Positions 1 to 7,069 of a stretch of DNA of 41,932 nt are shown here, in pieces. Every line of letters starts with the position of its first letter. Position 1 is the first letter of the stretch. This DNA comes from Akkermansia muciniphila (GTDB lineage: Bacteria > Verrucomicrobiota > Verrucomicrobiia > Verrucomicrobiales > V1-33): contig CALQKQ020000001.1 of NCBI GenBank assembly GCA_943331195.2, positions 1-41,932 of the forward strand. Direction: 5' to 3'. Both the position numbers and the translations under genes were made by a program. The notes below the pieces were generated by a model. That model had not been told where the DNA came from. It made no database searches and saw only the letters and a program-made list of their open reading frames with translations.

Positions 1-459
1 CAAGGAGCGCGACAAGCTCAGCACGTTCCGGCCCACATCCTCCACCGCCTTTTTGTCCTCCGCTTGCACCGCAATAAACCCATCCGCCACCGTCGACCCC
101 AACAGCAAGGCCACGTCCGTCCGCTCGCGGAACGCCGGCTTCGGCGAAGCGCTCACCTCCGCCTTCCAGTCAGGATCGCCCAACTTGTCCAACACGCTGA
201 AAATTTCGCTCGGCACCGGAACCACCACTTCGTCAATGACCTGGCCCGGAAACTTCGTCAGATCCAATTCGCCGCCGCCCTTGTCCACTGACTCCACTGA
301 CGCCACCGCAGCCGCCGCTTTCGGCGCAGCCCCCGGCACCGGCGGAGCCGCAGGCTTTGGCGAAGCCGCAGGCTTTGGCGAAGCCGCAGGCGCAGCGCAA
401 AGCGGACACACCGCCGCCATCATCAGGGCAGTTAGAAAAACAGGGCGAACTCGATTCAT
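1..459 (-). CDS. Secreted hypothetical protein, 5' part only (runs off the left edge)
   Basis: An open frame starts at ATG 459 on the minus strand and continues past base 1, so only 153 N-terminal residues are visible. The first 22 or so residues form a signal peptide (MNRVRP, a hydrophobic stretch, then a C-x-A-A-type end). A low-complexity Ala/Pro/Ser/Lys linker of about 40 residues follows, built partly from a duplicated six-residue unit (ASPKPA). The visible remainder is a soluble, mixed-charge domain with a short motif VGRNVLSLSRS near the edge. No catalytic motif is recognisable. It lies 104 bases downstream of hisG on the same strand and could be co-transcribed with it. An exported or periplasmic protein is likely; function is unknown. 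Confidence 0.75.
   Translation of the reverse strand, partial: MNRVRPVFLTALMMAAVCPLCAAPAASPKPAASPKPAAPPVPGAAPKAAAAVASVESVDKGGGELDLTKFPGQVIDEVVVPVPSEIFSVLDKLGDPDWKAEVSASPKPAFRERTDVALLLGSTVADGFIAVQAEDKKAVEDVGRNVLSLSRSL
347..382. repeat. 18-bp tandem duplication in the linker of the secreted protein
   Basis: Two exact head-to-tail copies of an 18-base unit (347-364 and 365-382), followed by the first eight bases of a third. The duplication is in frame and lengthens the Ala/Pro/Lys linker by six residues, so it probably arose by slippage and may vary in copy number between strains. Confidence 0.85.
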
Positions 460-563
460 GGGCAGCGGAAGGAGGGAAACAGCAACACTCTACGCGACGA
501 TTCCGCAAAATGCCAGCGCCGCCCCGCATTTCCTCACCGCCCTCCCCGCCGCGCCCCGCGCCC

Positions 564-1448
564 TCAGTGCACCAATTTATTGAGCGGATATTCAATGATC
601 CCTTCCGCGCCGAGAAGCTTCAGCTGGGGGATGATCTCGCGCACCACCGCTTCGTCAATCACCGTCTCCACGCTCACCCAGTCGCTGTCATACAGCGGCG
701 AAATCGTCGGTCGGCGCAAGCTGGGAAGCGCCTCGACCAGGTTTTTCACCTGGTGGCTCGGCAAGTTCATTTTCAGCCCCACCTTGCCCCGCGCATCCAG
801 CGCCCCCTTCAAAAGCATCGCCATGCGGGCGATTTTGCCCGCCTTCCAGGGGTCCGCCAGCGCCGCCGGACTCGCAATGAATTGCGGATAGCTCTCCATC
901 AAGGTGTCCACAATGCGCAGCCGATTCGCCCGCAAACTAGAACCCGTTTCCGTGATGTCCACGATGGCATCGACCAACTCCGGCACCTTGACCTCCGTCG
1001 CCCCCCACGAAAACTCCACCTCAGCTTGCACCCCCTTCGATTCCAAATACCGCTTGGTCAGGCCCACCGCCTCCGCCGCAATCCGCTTGCCCTGAAGGTC
1101 TTGCACCGTCTGAATCGGCGAATCCTCCGGCACCACCAACACCCAGCGCGTCGGCCGCGGCGTGGCCCGGCTATACGGCAACTCGCAAATATATTCCACC
1201 TTGGCGTCGTTCTCCACAATCCAGTCGCGCCCCGTGATCCCCGCATCGAGAAACCCGTGGTCCACATACCGGCCAATCTCCTGGGCCCGCAGCAAGCGGA
1301 TTTCCAACTCCGGATCGTCCACCGCCGGGCGATAGCTCCGCGTCGCCCCCGAGACAGTAAAGCCAGCGCGAGCCAGCAAAGCGAGGGTAGGTTCCTGCAG
1401 GCTGCCGCTAGGCAGGCCGAGTTTCAGTTGGCGGGGAGCATCGGACAT
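564..1448 (-). CDS. hisG: ATP phosphoribosyltransferase, long form (HisG_L)
   Basis: It catalyses the first step of histidine synthesis: ATP plus PRPP gives phosphoribosyl-ATP. The 294-residue length and a C-terminal ACT-like regulatory domain (about 221-292, including GKVGLKMNLPSHQ) mark the long, self-sufficient form that is feedback-inhibited by histidine and does not need HisZ. The N-terminal substrate-binding part is visible: GLPSGSL at 11-17, DAGITGRDW at 68-76, and the PRPP loop ITETGSSLRANRL at 165-177. The start at ATG 1448 gives the normal N-terminus. It is divergent from the TIM-barrel gene, with 77 bases between the two starts. No other his genes are in the window, so the pathway is scattered here. 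Confidence 0.95.
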   Translation of the reverse strand: MSDAPRQLKLGLPSGSLQEPTLALLARAGFTVSGATRSYRPAVDDPELEIRLLRAQEIGRYVDHGFLDAGITGRDWIVENDAKVEYICELPYSRATPRPTRWVLVVPEDSPIQTVQDLQGKRIAAEAVGLTKRYLESKGVQAEVEFSWGATEVKVPELVDAIVDITETGSSLRANRLRIVDTLMESYPQFIASPAALADPWKAGKIARMAMLLKGALDARGKVGLKMNLPSHQVKNLVEALPSLRRPTISPLYDSDWVSVETVIDEAVVREIIPQLKLLGAEGIIEYPLNKLVH

Positions 1449-1525
1449 AGATAGGAAAATGGGGGCTTGAAACTCCCGGACAGGTGCCGGAACGCAACCG
1501 GAATCCGTTCCCCCACCCGCCCCCC

Positions 1526-2347
1526 ATGAAATTCTCCATCTGCAATGAAACCTGGCAGGGCCCCGACTGGACCTACGACCTCGTCTGCGAACGCATCGCC
1601 GCCCACGGCTACGACGGCGTCGAAATCGCCCCCTTCACCCTCAAGCCCAACCCCGCCGACCTCACCGAAGCCGAAGCCCAAGAAATCGGCCGCCTCACCC
1701 GCAAGCACGGCCTCGAAGTCGTCGGCCTCCACTGGCTCCTCGTCCAACCCCCCGGCCTCCACCTCACCTCCCCCGACCCCACCCAGCGCCTCCGCACCGC
1801 CGCCTACGGCTGCCACCTCGCCCGCCTCTGCGCCGCCATGGGCGGCACCGTCATGGTCTGGGGCAGCCCCCAACAACGCCACCGCGACGACCACACCTCC
1901 TGGGACGAAACCGCCGCCCGCGCCGCCGAGGTCCTCCGCCACATCGCCGAAACCGCCGGCCCCCTCGGCGTCACCCTCGCCCTCGAACCCCTCGGCCGCA
2001 AAGAAACCAACTTCCTCAACACCGCCGCCGAAACCACCAAGCTCCTCCGCCTCGTCGACCACCCCGCCTGCCGCCTCCACCTCGACGTCAAAGCCATGAG
2101 CGACGAAATCGCTTCCATCCCCGAGATCATCCTCGCCCACGCCGCCGATACCGTCCACTTCCACGCCAACGACCCCAACCTCCGCGGCCCCGGCCAGGGC
2201 GCCGTGCTCTACGAGCCCATCGTCGCCGCCCTCCGCGCCACCAACTACGACCGCTGGATCAGCGTGGAAGTCTTCGACTACAGCCCCGACGCCGACACCA
2301 TCGCCGATCTCAGCCTCTCCTACCTCCACGAGGTCTTCGAACAATAG
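1526..2347 (+). CDS. Sugar isomerase/epimerase-like TIM-barrel protein
   Basis: A 273-residue protein of the xylose isomerase-like TIM barrel (AP endonuclease 2) superfamily, probably an intracellular sugar or sugar-phosphate isomerase/epimerase. The expected metal ligands of tagatose-3-epimerase-type enzymes can be placed: E154 (LALEPLG), D187 (HLDVKAM), H211 or H213 (VHFHANDPN) and E248 (ISVEVFD), with ANDPN downstream of the histidine as usual. ATG 1526 (MKFSICNETW) begins the first beta strand; a GTG at 1484 would add 14 Pro-rich residues and is not favoured. The substrate cannot be told from sequence. The coding strand is strongly C-rich, with C at most third positions. It is followed by the haem-binding PVC protein after 121 bases. 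Confidence 0.85.
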   Translation: MKFSICNETWQGPDWTYDLVCERIAAHGYDGVEIAPFTLKPNPADLTEAEAQEIGRLTRKHGLEVVGLHWLLVQPPGLHLTSPDPTQRLRTAAYGCHLARLCAAMGGTVMVWGSPQQRHRDDHTSWDETAARAAEVLRHIAETAGPLGVTLALEPLGRKETNFLNTAAETTKLLRLVDHPACRLHLDVKAMSDEIASIPEIILAHAADTVHFHANDPNLRGPGQGAVLYEPIVAALRATNYDRWISVEVFDYSPDADTIADLSLSYLHEVFEQ

Positions 2348-2468
2348 CGCCGCCGCCCTAGCCACACCGCCGCCTCAGCTAGGGGGATCCGCGCCCGCGC
2401 CCCAGCGGCATCCCCGGCCGCGCCCTCCCGTCTTGCTTTCCCCCAGCGCGTCCGCTTTGCTCCCTCCC

Positions 2469-5054
2469 ATGATGTCGCCCCTCCGCCCGGCCCTGCTCCT
2501 GTCCCTCGCCATCAACCTCCTCCCCGCCGCCCCGCCCGCCCCACCGCGCCTCCTCGCCCCAGGATGGGAAATCACCCTCTTCGCTAGCGAACCCGATATC
2601 GTCACCCCCGTCGGCCTCGCCGTCGACCCCAAGGGCCAAGTCTTCGCCGTCGAAAACCACACCCACCAAGTCAAACCAGACTACCCCGGACCCAAATCCG
2701 ACCGCATCAAAATCCTCCAGGACACCGACGGCGATGGCCGCGCCGACCGCATCCGCCTCTTCGCCGAAGGCTTCACCTCCTCCATGAATCTCGCCTTCGA
2801 CCCCGACGGCGTCCTCCACCTCGTCCACCGCAACGGCGTCATCCGCCTCGAAGACCACGACGGCGACGGCCTCTGCGATAAGCAAGTCAACCTGCTCCGC
2901 CTCGACACCACCGAAACCTACCCCCACAACGGCCTCAGCGGCATCGCCTTCTCTAGCGAATACATCTACATCGGCAGCGGCGAAAATTTCGGCACCCCCT
3001 ACACCGCCCAAGCCGCCGATGGCTCCCAGTTCCGCCACACCCCCGGCGGAGCCATGATCTTCCGTATGCGCCGCGACGGCTCCCACCTCGAACCCTTCGC
3101 CACCGGCCTCTGGAACGCTTTCACCCTAGCCTTAGACGGCGCCGGCCGACTCTTCGTCGGCGACAACGACCCCGACTCCCGCCCCCCCTGCCGCTTCCTC
3201 CACGCCGTCGCCGGCGCCGACTTCGGCTATCAATTCCAATACGGCCGCAGCGGCCTCCACCCCTTCGTCTGCTGGAACGGCGAACTGCCCGGCACCCTCC
3301 CCATGGTCGCAGGCACCGGCGAAGCCCCCACCGGCCTCCTCGACGCCCGCCTCGCCCGCCTCGGCCCCGGACGCGGCCAGGGCTTTCTCATGACCGAATG
3401 GGGCGACAGCTCCCTCTCCTGGTATCGCCTCCAGCCCCGCGGCGCCTCCTTTTCCGCCACCCGCGAAATCGTCATCCAAGGCGACCCCTCCTTCCGCCCC
3501 GCCTGCCTCGCCCCCGCCCCCGACGGCAGCGTCTACCTCAGCGACTGGGCCGACCGCGAATATTCCGTGCACCAAAAAGGCCGCCTCTGGCGCCTCCACG
3601 CCTCCCACCCCGAGCAAACCCCCACCGACAAACCCTTCCTCCCCATCAGCGAACCCGAACTGCGCCGCCAACACCTCGCCCAACCCTCCGCCACCTGGAC
3701 CGAGTTGCAAGCCGCCCTAACGGACCCCGACCCCTACATCCTCAGCGCCGCCCTCACCACCCTAGCGCTACCCGCCTTCCAGCAAAACCTGCTCGAAAAC
3801 GCCGCCGCTCCCGACCCCAAAATCCGCCAAGGCGTCCTCCTCGCCCTGCGCCGCGCCCAAGCCCCCCAAGCCGAAACCCTCCTCCGCCAAGCCCTCGCCG
3901 ACCCCGACGACACCGTCCGCCGCATCGCCATGCGCTGGACCGCCGAATTGCGCCTGAAAAACCTCCGCCCCCTCCTCGAGCAATCCCTCCACGCCAACGC
4001 CACCACCACCCCCAGCCCCGAAGACTTCGCCCTCTGGCTCGCCGCCCTCGATCTCGTCTCGCGCGACGGCCCCCCCACCGCCGCCACCGCCTCCACCGCC
4101 AACGACGACCTCCTCCAAAAACTCCTCGCCGACCCCGCCACCAGCCCTAGCACCAAGGCCGCCGTGCTCCCCCAACTCACCAACTTCAAAGCCCCCGCCA
4201 TGATCCGCACCCTCATGGCCCTAGCCTCCACCGGAGAGGCCCCCGTCCGCCGCGAAGCCCTCCGCAGCCTCGCCTTTGTCAGCGCCAAAGCCGCATCCAC
4301 TCCCCTCCAAAAAATCGCCCTCGACCCCGCCGAATCTCCCGACCTCCGCCACGAAGCCCTCGCCGCCTTGGCCCCCAAAGACCCCGCCGCCGGTCTCCCC
4401 CTCCGCCCCCTCCTCGACGACCCCGACCCCGCCCTCGCCGTGGAAGCCGCCCGCGCCCTCCGCCCCCATCTCGCCGACCCTGCCATCAAACAAGCCCTGC
4501 AAACCCGCGCCGCCTCCGCCCCTCCCGGCGCCTTGCAAGACCAACTCGCCCTAGCCTTAGGCACCCCCCTAGCCGAACCCAGCCCCACCACCGACGCCGC
4601 GTGGACTGCTGCCTTGCTCGACACCAGCGCCCCCGCCAGCGCCGCCCGCGGCCGCCACCTCTTCTTCAACCCCGCCACCCTCTGCAGCAGCTGCCACATC
4701 GCCGAAGGCCGCGGCGCCGCCGTCGGTCCCAATCTAACCACCGTCGCCCGCGCCTCCGACCGCGCCCGCCTCATCACCTCCATCCTCGAACCCAGCCGCG
4801 AAATCGGCCCCCTCTACAGCGCCAAACAAGTCACCCTCCAGGACGGCCGCCAGCTCTCCGGCATCCCCATCCTCCCAGACCAAAACGGCATCCTCAACCT
4901 CATTCAACCCGGCGGCGCCCTCCTCCCCGCCCCCCGCGACCAGATCGCCCACATCCAAGATACCGGCGTTTCCCTCATGCCCGAAGGACTCGAATTAGCC
5001 CTAACGCTCCAGGACTTCCGCGACCTCCTCGCCTATCTCCAATCCCTCCACTGA
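2469..5054 (+). CDS. PVC-type beta-propeller/HEAT protein with C-terminal CxxCH haem domain
   Basis: An 861-residue exported protein of the kind annotated as PVC-type haem-binding CxxCH protein, or membrane-bound dehydrogenase domain, typical of Planctomycetes and Verrucomicrobia. After a signal peptide (about 1-20) comes a glucose/sorbosone-dehydrogenase-like beta-propeller (about 25-390). It carries Asp-rich loops such as DTDGDGRADR and DHDGDGLCDK that look calcium-binding. HEAT-like helical repeats occupy about 400-690. A c-type cytochrome domain ends the protein, with haem site C739-S-S-C742-H743 and probable axial M837 in SLMPEGL. Two adjacent ATGs (2469, 2472) are possible starts; a TTG at 2433 would disrupt the signal peptide. 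It probably oxidises a sugar or alcohol in the periplasm and passes electrons to the haem, but the substrate is unknown. Confidence 0.88.
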   Translation: MMSPLRPALLLSLAINLLPAAPPAPPRLLAPGWEITLFASEPDIVTPVGLAVDPKGQVFAVENHTHQVKPDYPGPKSDRIKILQDTDGDGRADRIRLFAEGFTSSMNLAFDPDGVLHLVHRNGVIRLEDHDGDGLCDKQVNLLRLDTTETYPHNGLSGIAFSSEYIYIGSGENFGTPYTAQAADGSQFRHTPGGAMIFRMRRDGSHLEPFATGLWNAFTLALDGAGRLFVGDNDPDSRPPCRFLHAVAGADFGYQFQYGRSGLHPFVCWNGELPGTLPMVAGTGEAPTGLLDARLARLGPGRGQGFLMTEWGDSSLSWYRLQPRGASFSATREIVIQGDPSFRPACLAPAPDGSVYLSDWADREYSVHQKGRLWRLHASHPEQTPTDKPFLPISEPELRRQHLAQPSATWTELQAALTDPDPYILSAALTTLALPAFQQNLLENAAAPDPKIRQGVLLALRRAQAPQAETLLRQALADPDDTVRRIAMRWTAELRLKNLRPLLEQSLHANATTTPSPEDFALWLAALDLVSRDGPPTAATASTANDDLLQKLLADPATSPSTKAAVLPQLTNFKAPAMIRTLMALASTGEAPVRREALRSLAFVSAKAASTPLQKIALDPAESPDLRHEALAALAPKDPAAGLPLRPLLDDPDPALAVEAARALRPHLADPAIKQALQTRAASAPPGALQDQLALALGTPLAEPSPTTDAAWTAALLDTSAPASAARGRHLFFNPATLCSSCHIAEGRGAAVGPNLTTVARASDRARLITSILEPSREIGPLYSAKQVTLQDGRQLSGIPILPDQNGILNLIQPGGALLPAPRDQIAHIQDTGVSLMPEGLELALTLQDFRDLLAYLQSLH

Positions 5055-5106
5055 CCCCGCGAAAACATCTTGCGCGCGCCGCCCCCGGCCCACATCCTCT
5101 CCCACG

Positions 5107-6027
5107 ATGCAAACCTGGTATTACTCCCATAAGGGCGAACGGCAGGGACCGGTCGCTTTCGAGGCCTTGCAGGCCCTCGCTCAACGCGGTGAACTCGACC
5201 CCCACCAAGACCTCGTCTGGACCGCCGGCATGCAAGATTGGGCCCCTTCCGGCACCGTGCCCGGCCTATTTCCCACCGCCGCTTCCCCCGACGCCCCTTC
5301 CCCCGACCCCGGCAGCCTTCTCGCCCCCCGCGCCGACTCCGCCCCCCTACCCGAAATCGCCCCAGGCTCGCAGCCCCTCGACGTCATCGCCTGCCTCCAG
5401 CGCGCCATCGCCCTCACCAAACGCCACTTCGGCCAAATCATCGGCATCGGCATCGTCTATTGGATCGCCTCCTCCGCCGTGCTCATCGGCGCAGAATATC
5501 TGCATGAACCCATCAAAACCCCCGTCCTACTCCTCGGCACCGTCATCTCCATGTTCTTCAACTTGGGCCTCACCCGAGTCTGTTTCAATATAATTGCGGG
5601 AGAAGCCGCCAGCGTCAGCCAACTCTTCGGCGAAGGATCCAAACTACTCCGCTCCCTCGGCGCCTTCCTCCTCTACTTCGCCATGGTGTCCCTCGGCTTC
5701 GCTTTGTTCATCCTTCCCGGGATCTACCTAGCCCTGCGCTTTGGGCTCTTTCAATATGCCATCGTAGACCGAAACCTAGGCATCATGGAGTCCCTTCGCT
5801 ACAGCTCCGCCCTCACCGCCAACAACCGCCTCAGCCTCTTCGGCATGGGCATCCTCACGACCCTCATCATCCTCGCCGGAGCCCTCGCCCTCGTCGTCGG
5901 TTTGATTTTCGCCATCCCCGCAGTCACCCTAGCCATACCCCTAGCCTATCGCTTTCTCCAGTTCGGGCCCGGCGCCCTACAAGACCAGCCCGGCACCGCC
6001 CGGCACCGCCTGCGCCGCATCAGCTGA
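5107..6027 (+). CDS. GYF_2-domain multi-pass membrane protein
   Basis: A 306-residue protein. Residues 4-55 form a GYF_2 (DUF4339) domain, recognised by WYYSHKGERQGPVAFEALQ and the later WTAGMQDWAP. A Pro/Ala/Ser-rich linker runs to about residue 95. The rest is hydrophobic, with membrane stretches at about 110-130, 138-162, 184-212 and 244-282. The segment LPGIYLALRFGLFQYAIVD is typical of the bacterial membrane proteins that carry this N-terminal domain. The GYF_2 domain is expected to be cytoplasmic and to bind proline-rich peptides; no enzymatic residues are visible. It lies 52 bases after the PVC protein on the same strand, so co-transcription is possible. Function unknown. Confidence 0.8.
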   Translation: MQTWYYSHKGERQGPVAFEALQALAQRGELDPHQDLVWTAGMQDWAPSGTVPGLFPTAASPDAPSPDPGSLLAPRADSAPLPEIAPGSQPLDVIACLQRAIALTKRHFGQIIGIGIVYWIASSAVLIGAEYLHEPIKTPVLLLGTVISMFFNLGLTRVCFNIIAGEAASVSQLFGEGSKLLRSLGAFLLYFAMVSLGFALFILPGIYLALRFGLFQYAIVDRNLGIMESLRYSSALTANNRLSLFGMGILTTLIILAGALALVVGLIFAIPAVTLAIPLAYRFLQFGPGALQDQPGTARHRLRRIS

Positions 6028-6110
6028 CCTCCCCACGCTGAGCGCCCGACACACCCCGCCCTCCTGCCCGCTCCGCAACCCTCCCAGCCATTCGCGAAGC
6101 CTTCGGCCGC

Positions 6111-6252
6111 CCAAGGTAGCCAGACCGTCCCGGTCTGATTCAAAAAACCCCAAGGTAGCCAGACCGTCCCGGTCTGATTCAAAAAACCCCAAGGTAGCCA
6201 GACCGTCTCGGTCTGATCCGTTGCCGGGTCCAGAGCGCGACGCTCTGGCTAC
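6111..6252. repeat. Tandem array of GTAG-headed REP-like palindromes
   Basis: Three direct copies of a 39-base unit start at 6111, 6150 and 6189 (the third is incomplete and has one changed loop base). Each has GTAG (6116, 6155, 6194), a spacer C, then the stem CAGACC/GGTCTG around a five-base loop. A fourth palindrome follows in the opposite orientation: stem CCAGAGC/GCTCTGG at 6230-6248 with the complement of GTAG at 6249-6252. GTAG followed by a GC-rich hairpin is the usual shape of REP elements moved by RAYT transposases; no RAYT gene is in the window. The array lies just after the GYF_2 gene and may also act as a transcription stop or mRNA stabiliser. Confidence 0.8.
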
Positions 6253-6559
6253 AGCCCCTGCGTCGGGTCACTGGAGAACCGCTTCGGCAATCCGTGCCGA
6301 TCGTGTTCCGCCGCCAAATCACCCCTGACGACCTCCCACAAAACGAGCTCCTCGACGATTTCGAGGCGCACTCGATTTACACCCAGCTCGCTCCCTCGGC
6401 GCGGCGCAAAGCAACCATGCGCGGCAAAACCCCTCCGATCCCGAAGCTGGTTACGACCGGCATAAGGGCGCTGGCGATCAACGCCTGTCGGCGATCACTC
6501 AAAGTGCACCACCTGAAAATCACTTTCCAAGCTTCAAAGTCCACCACTTTCGAAGGTAA
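6253..6559. other. Gene-free stretch with a TCAAAGT(G/C)CACCAC direct repeat
   Basis: No gene is recognised between the REP array and the transposase remnant. An open frame from 6294 has no recognisable protein motif and runs out of frame across the transposase fragment. Two copies of a 14-base repeat differing at one base lie at 6499-6512 and 6534-6547; the second sits in a small palindrome (AAAGT-CCACC-ACTTT). Short repeats of this sort occur at the ends of IS21-type elements, so this may be an insertion-sequence end left next to the IS256 fragment, but that is a guess from form alone. Confidence 0.45.
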
Positions 6560-6958
6560 CACCGCTCCTCCCAAGTCAGCGCCTGCGCCGCCAAGCTCGA
6601 TGACGAACTCAAGCTCTGGCGCGAGCGTACCCTGCTGGCCTGTCCCTATCTCATCTTCGACGCCCGCTATGAAAAAGTCCGCCACGGAGGCCTCCTGCGC
6701 GACGGTGCCGTGCTCATTGCCATTTGCGTCGGCACCGATGGCAAACGCTCCGTCCTCGGCGTCAGCACCGCCCTGAGCGAGGCCGAAGTCCATGGACGTG
6801 AGTTCTTCTCCTCCATCGTCGCCCGCAGCATCTGCGGCACTCGTTTCATCGTCAGCGATGCCCATCTGGGCCTGGCTGCCGCCCTCCTCTGCGAGCAAAG
6901 CGACGAATGGCTCACCTCCAAAATTGATCTCAACATGAACTCCGCCACCCACCCCTAA
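6560..6958 (+). pseudogene. IS256-family (mutator) transposase remnant, 5'-truncated and internally deleted
   Basis: The frame opens right after a TAA at 6557 and reads through IS256-type landmarks: SQVSACAAKLDDELKLWRER, then FDARYEKVR with the first catalytic Asp, then LSEAEVHGREF, then IVSDAHLGL with the second catalytic Asp. The N-terminal half normally found before this is missing. Immediately after HLGLAAAL the frame jumps to a sequence resembling the extreme C-terminus of these enzymes (SDEWLTSKIDLNMN, stop at 6956-6958). The region with the third catalytic residue (Glu) and the conserved Cys/His stretch has therefore been deleted in frame. About 132 codons remain of a usual 400. It cannot be active. 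A possible element end follows the stop (AT-rich, 6969-6990). Confidence 0.8.
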
Positions 6959-7069
6959 CCTAACCGCCAATTTTACAGAACAAACATTGTGCGGCCGGTC
7001 AGTTTGAATTGTCGTCAGTGCTCAGCCCTAATCGTCGTCGCACAAACAGCGCCGCTCGCCAAGTAGGTG

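Noticed and set aside
1484..1525. Upstream GTG start for the TIM-barrel gene
   Set aside because: It adds 14 Pro/Arg/Asn-rich residues before the natural first beta strand (MKFSICNE), which ATG 1526 begins directly.
1424..2365. Long open frame on the minus strand (313 codons) opposite the TIM-barrel gene
   Set aside because: It is an antisense shadow: almost entirely Gly/Val/Ala/Glu/Asp, caused by the C-rich codon bias of the real gene, with no family motif.
4601..5593. Plus-strand frame of 330 codons overlapping the PVC protein end and the GYF_2 gene start
   Set aside because: Out of frame with both real genes; Arg/Pro-rich translation typical of a shifted frame in C-rich DNA.
6377..6970. 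Minus-strand frame of 197 codons over the transposase remnant
   Set aside because: It lies antisense to recognisable IS256 motifs, and its translation is low-complexity acidic sequence with no motif.
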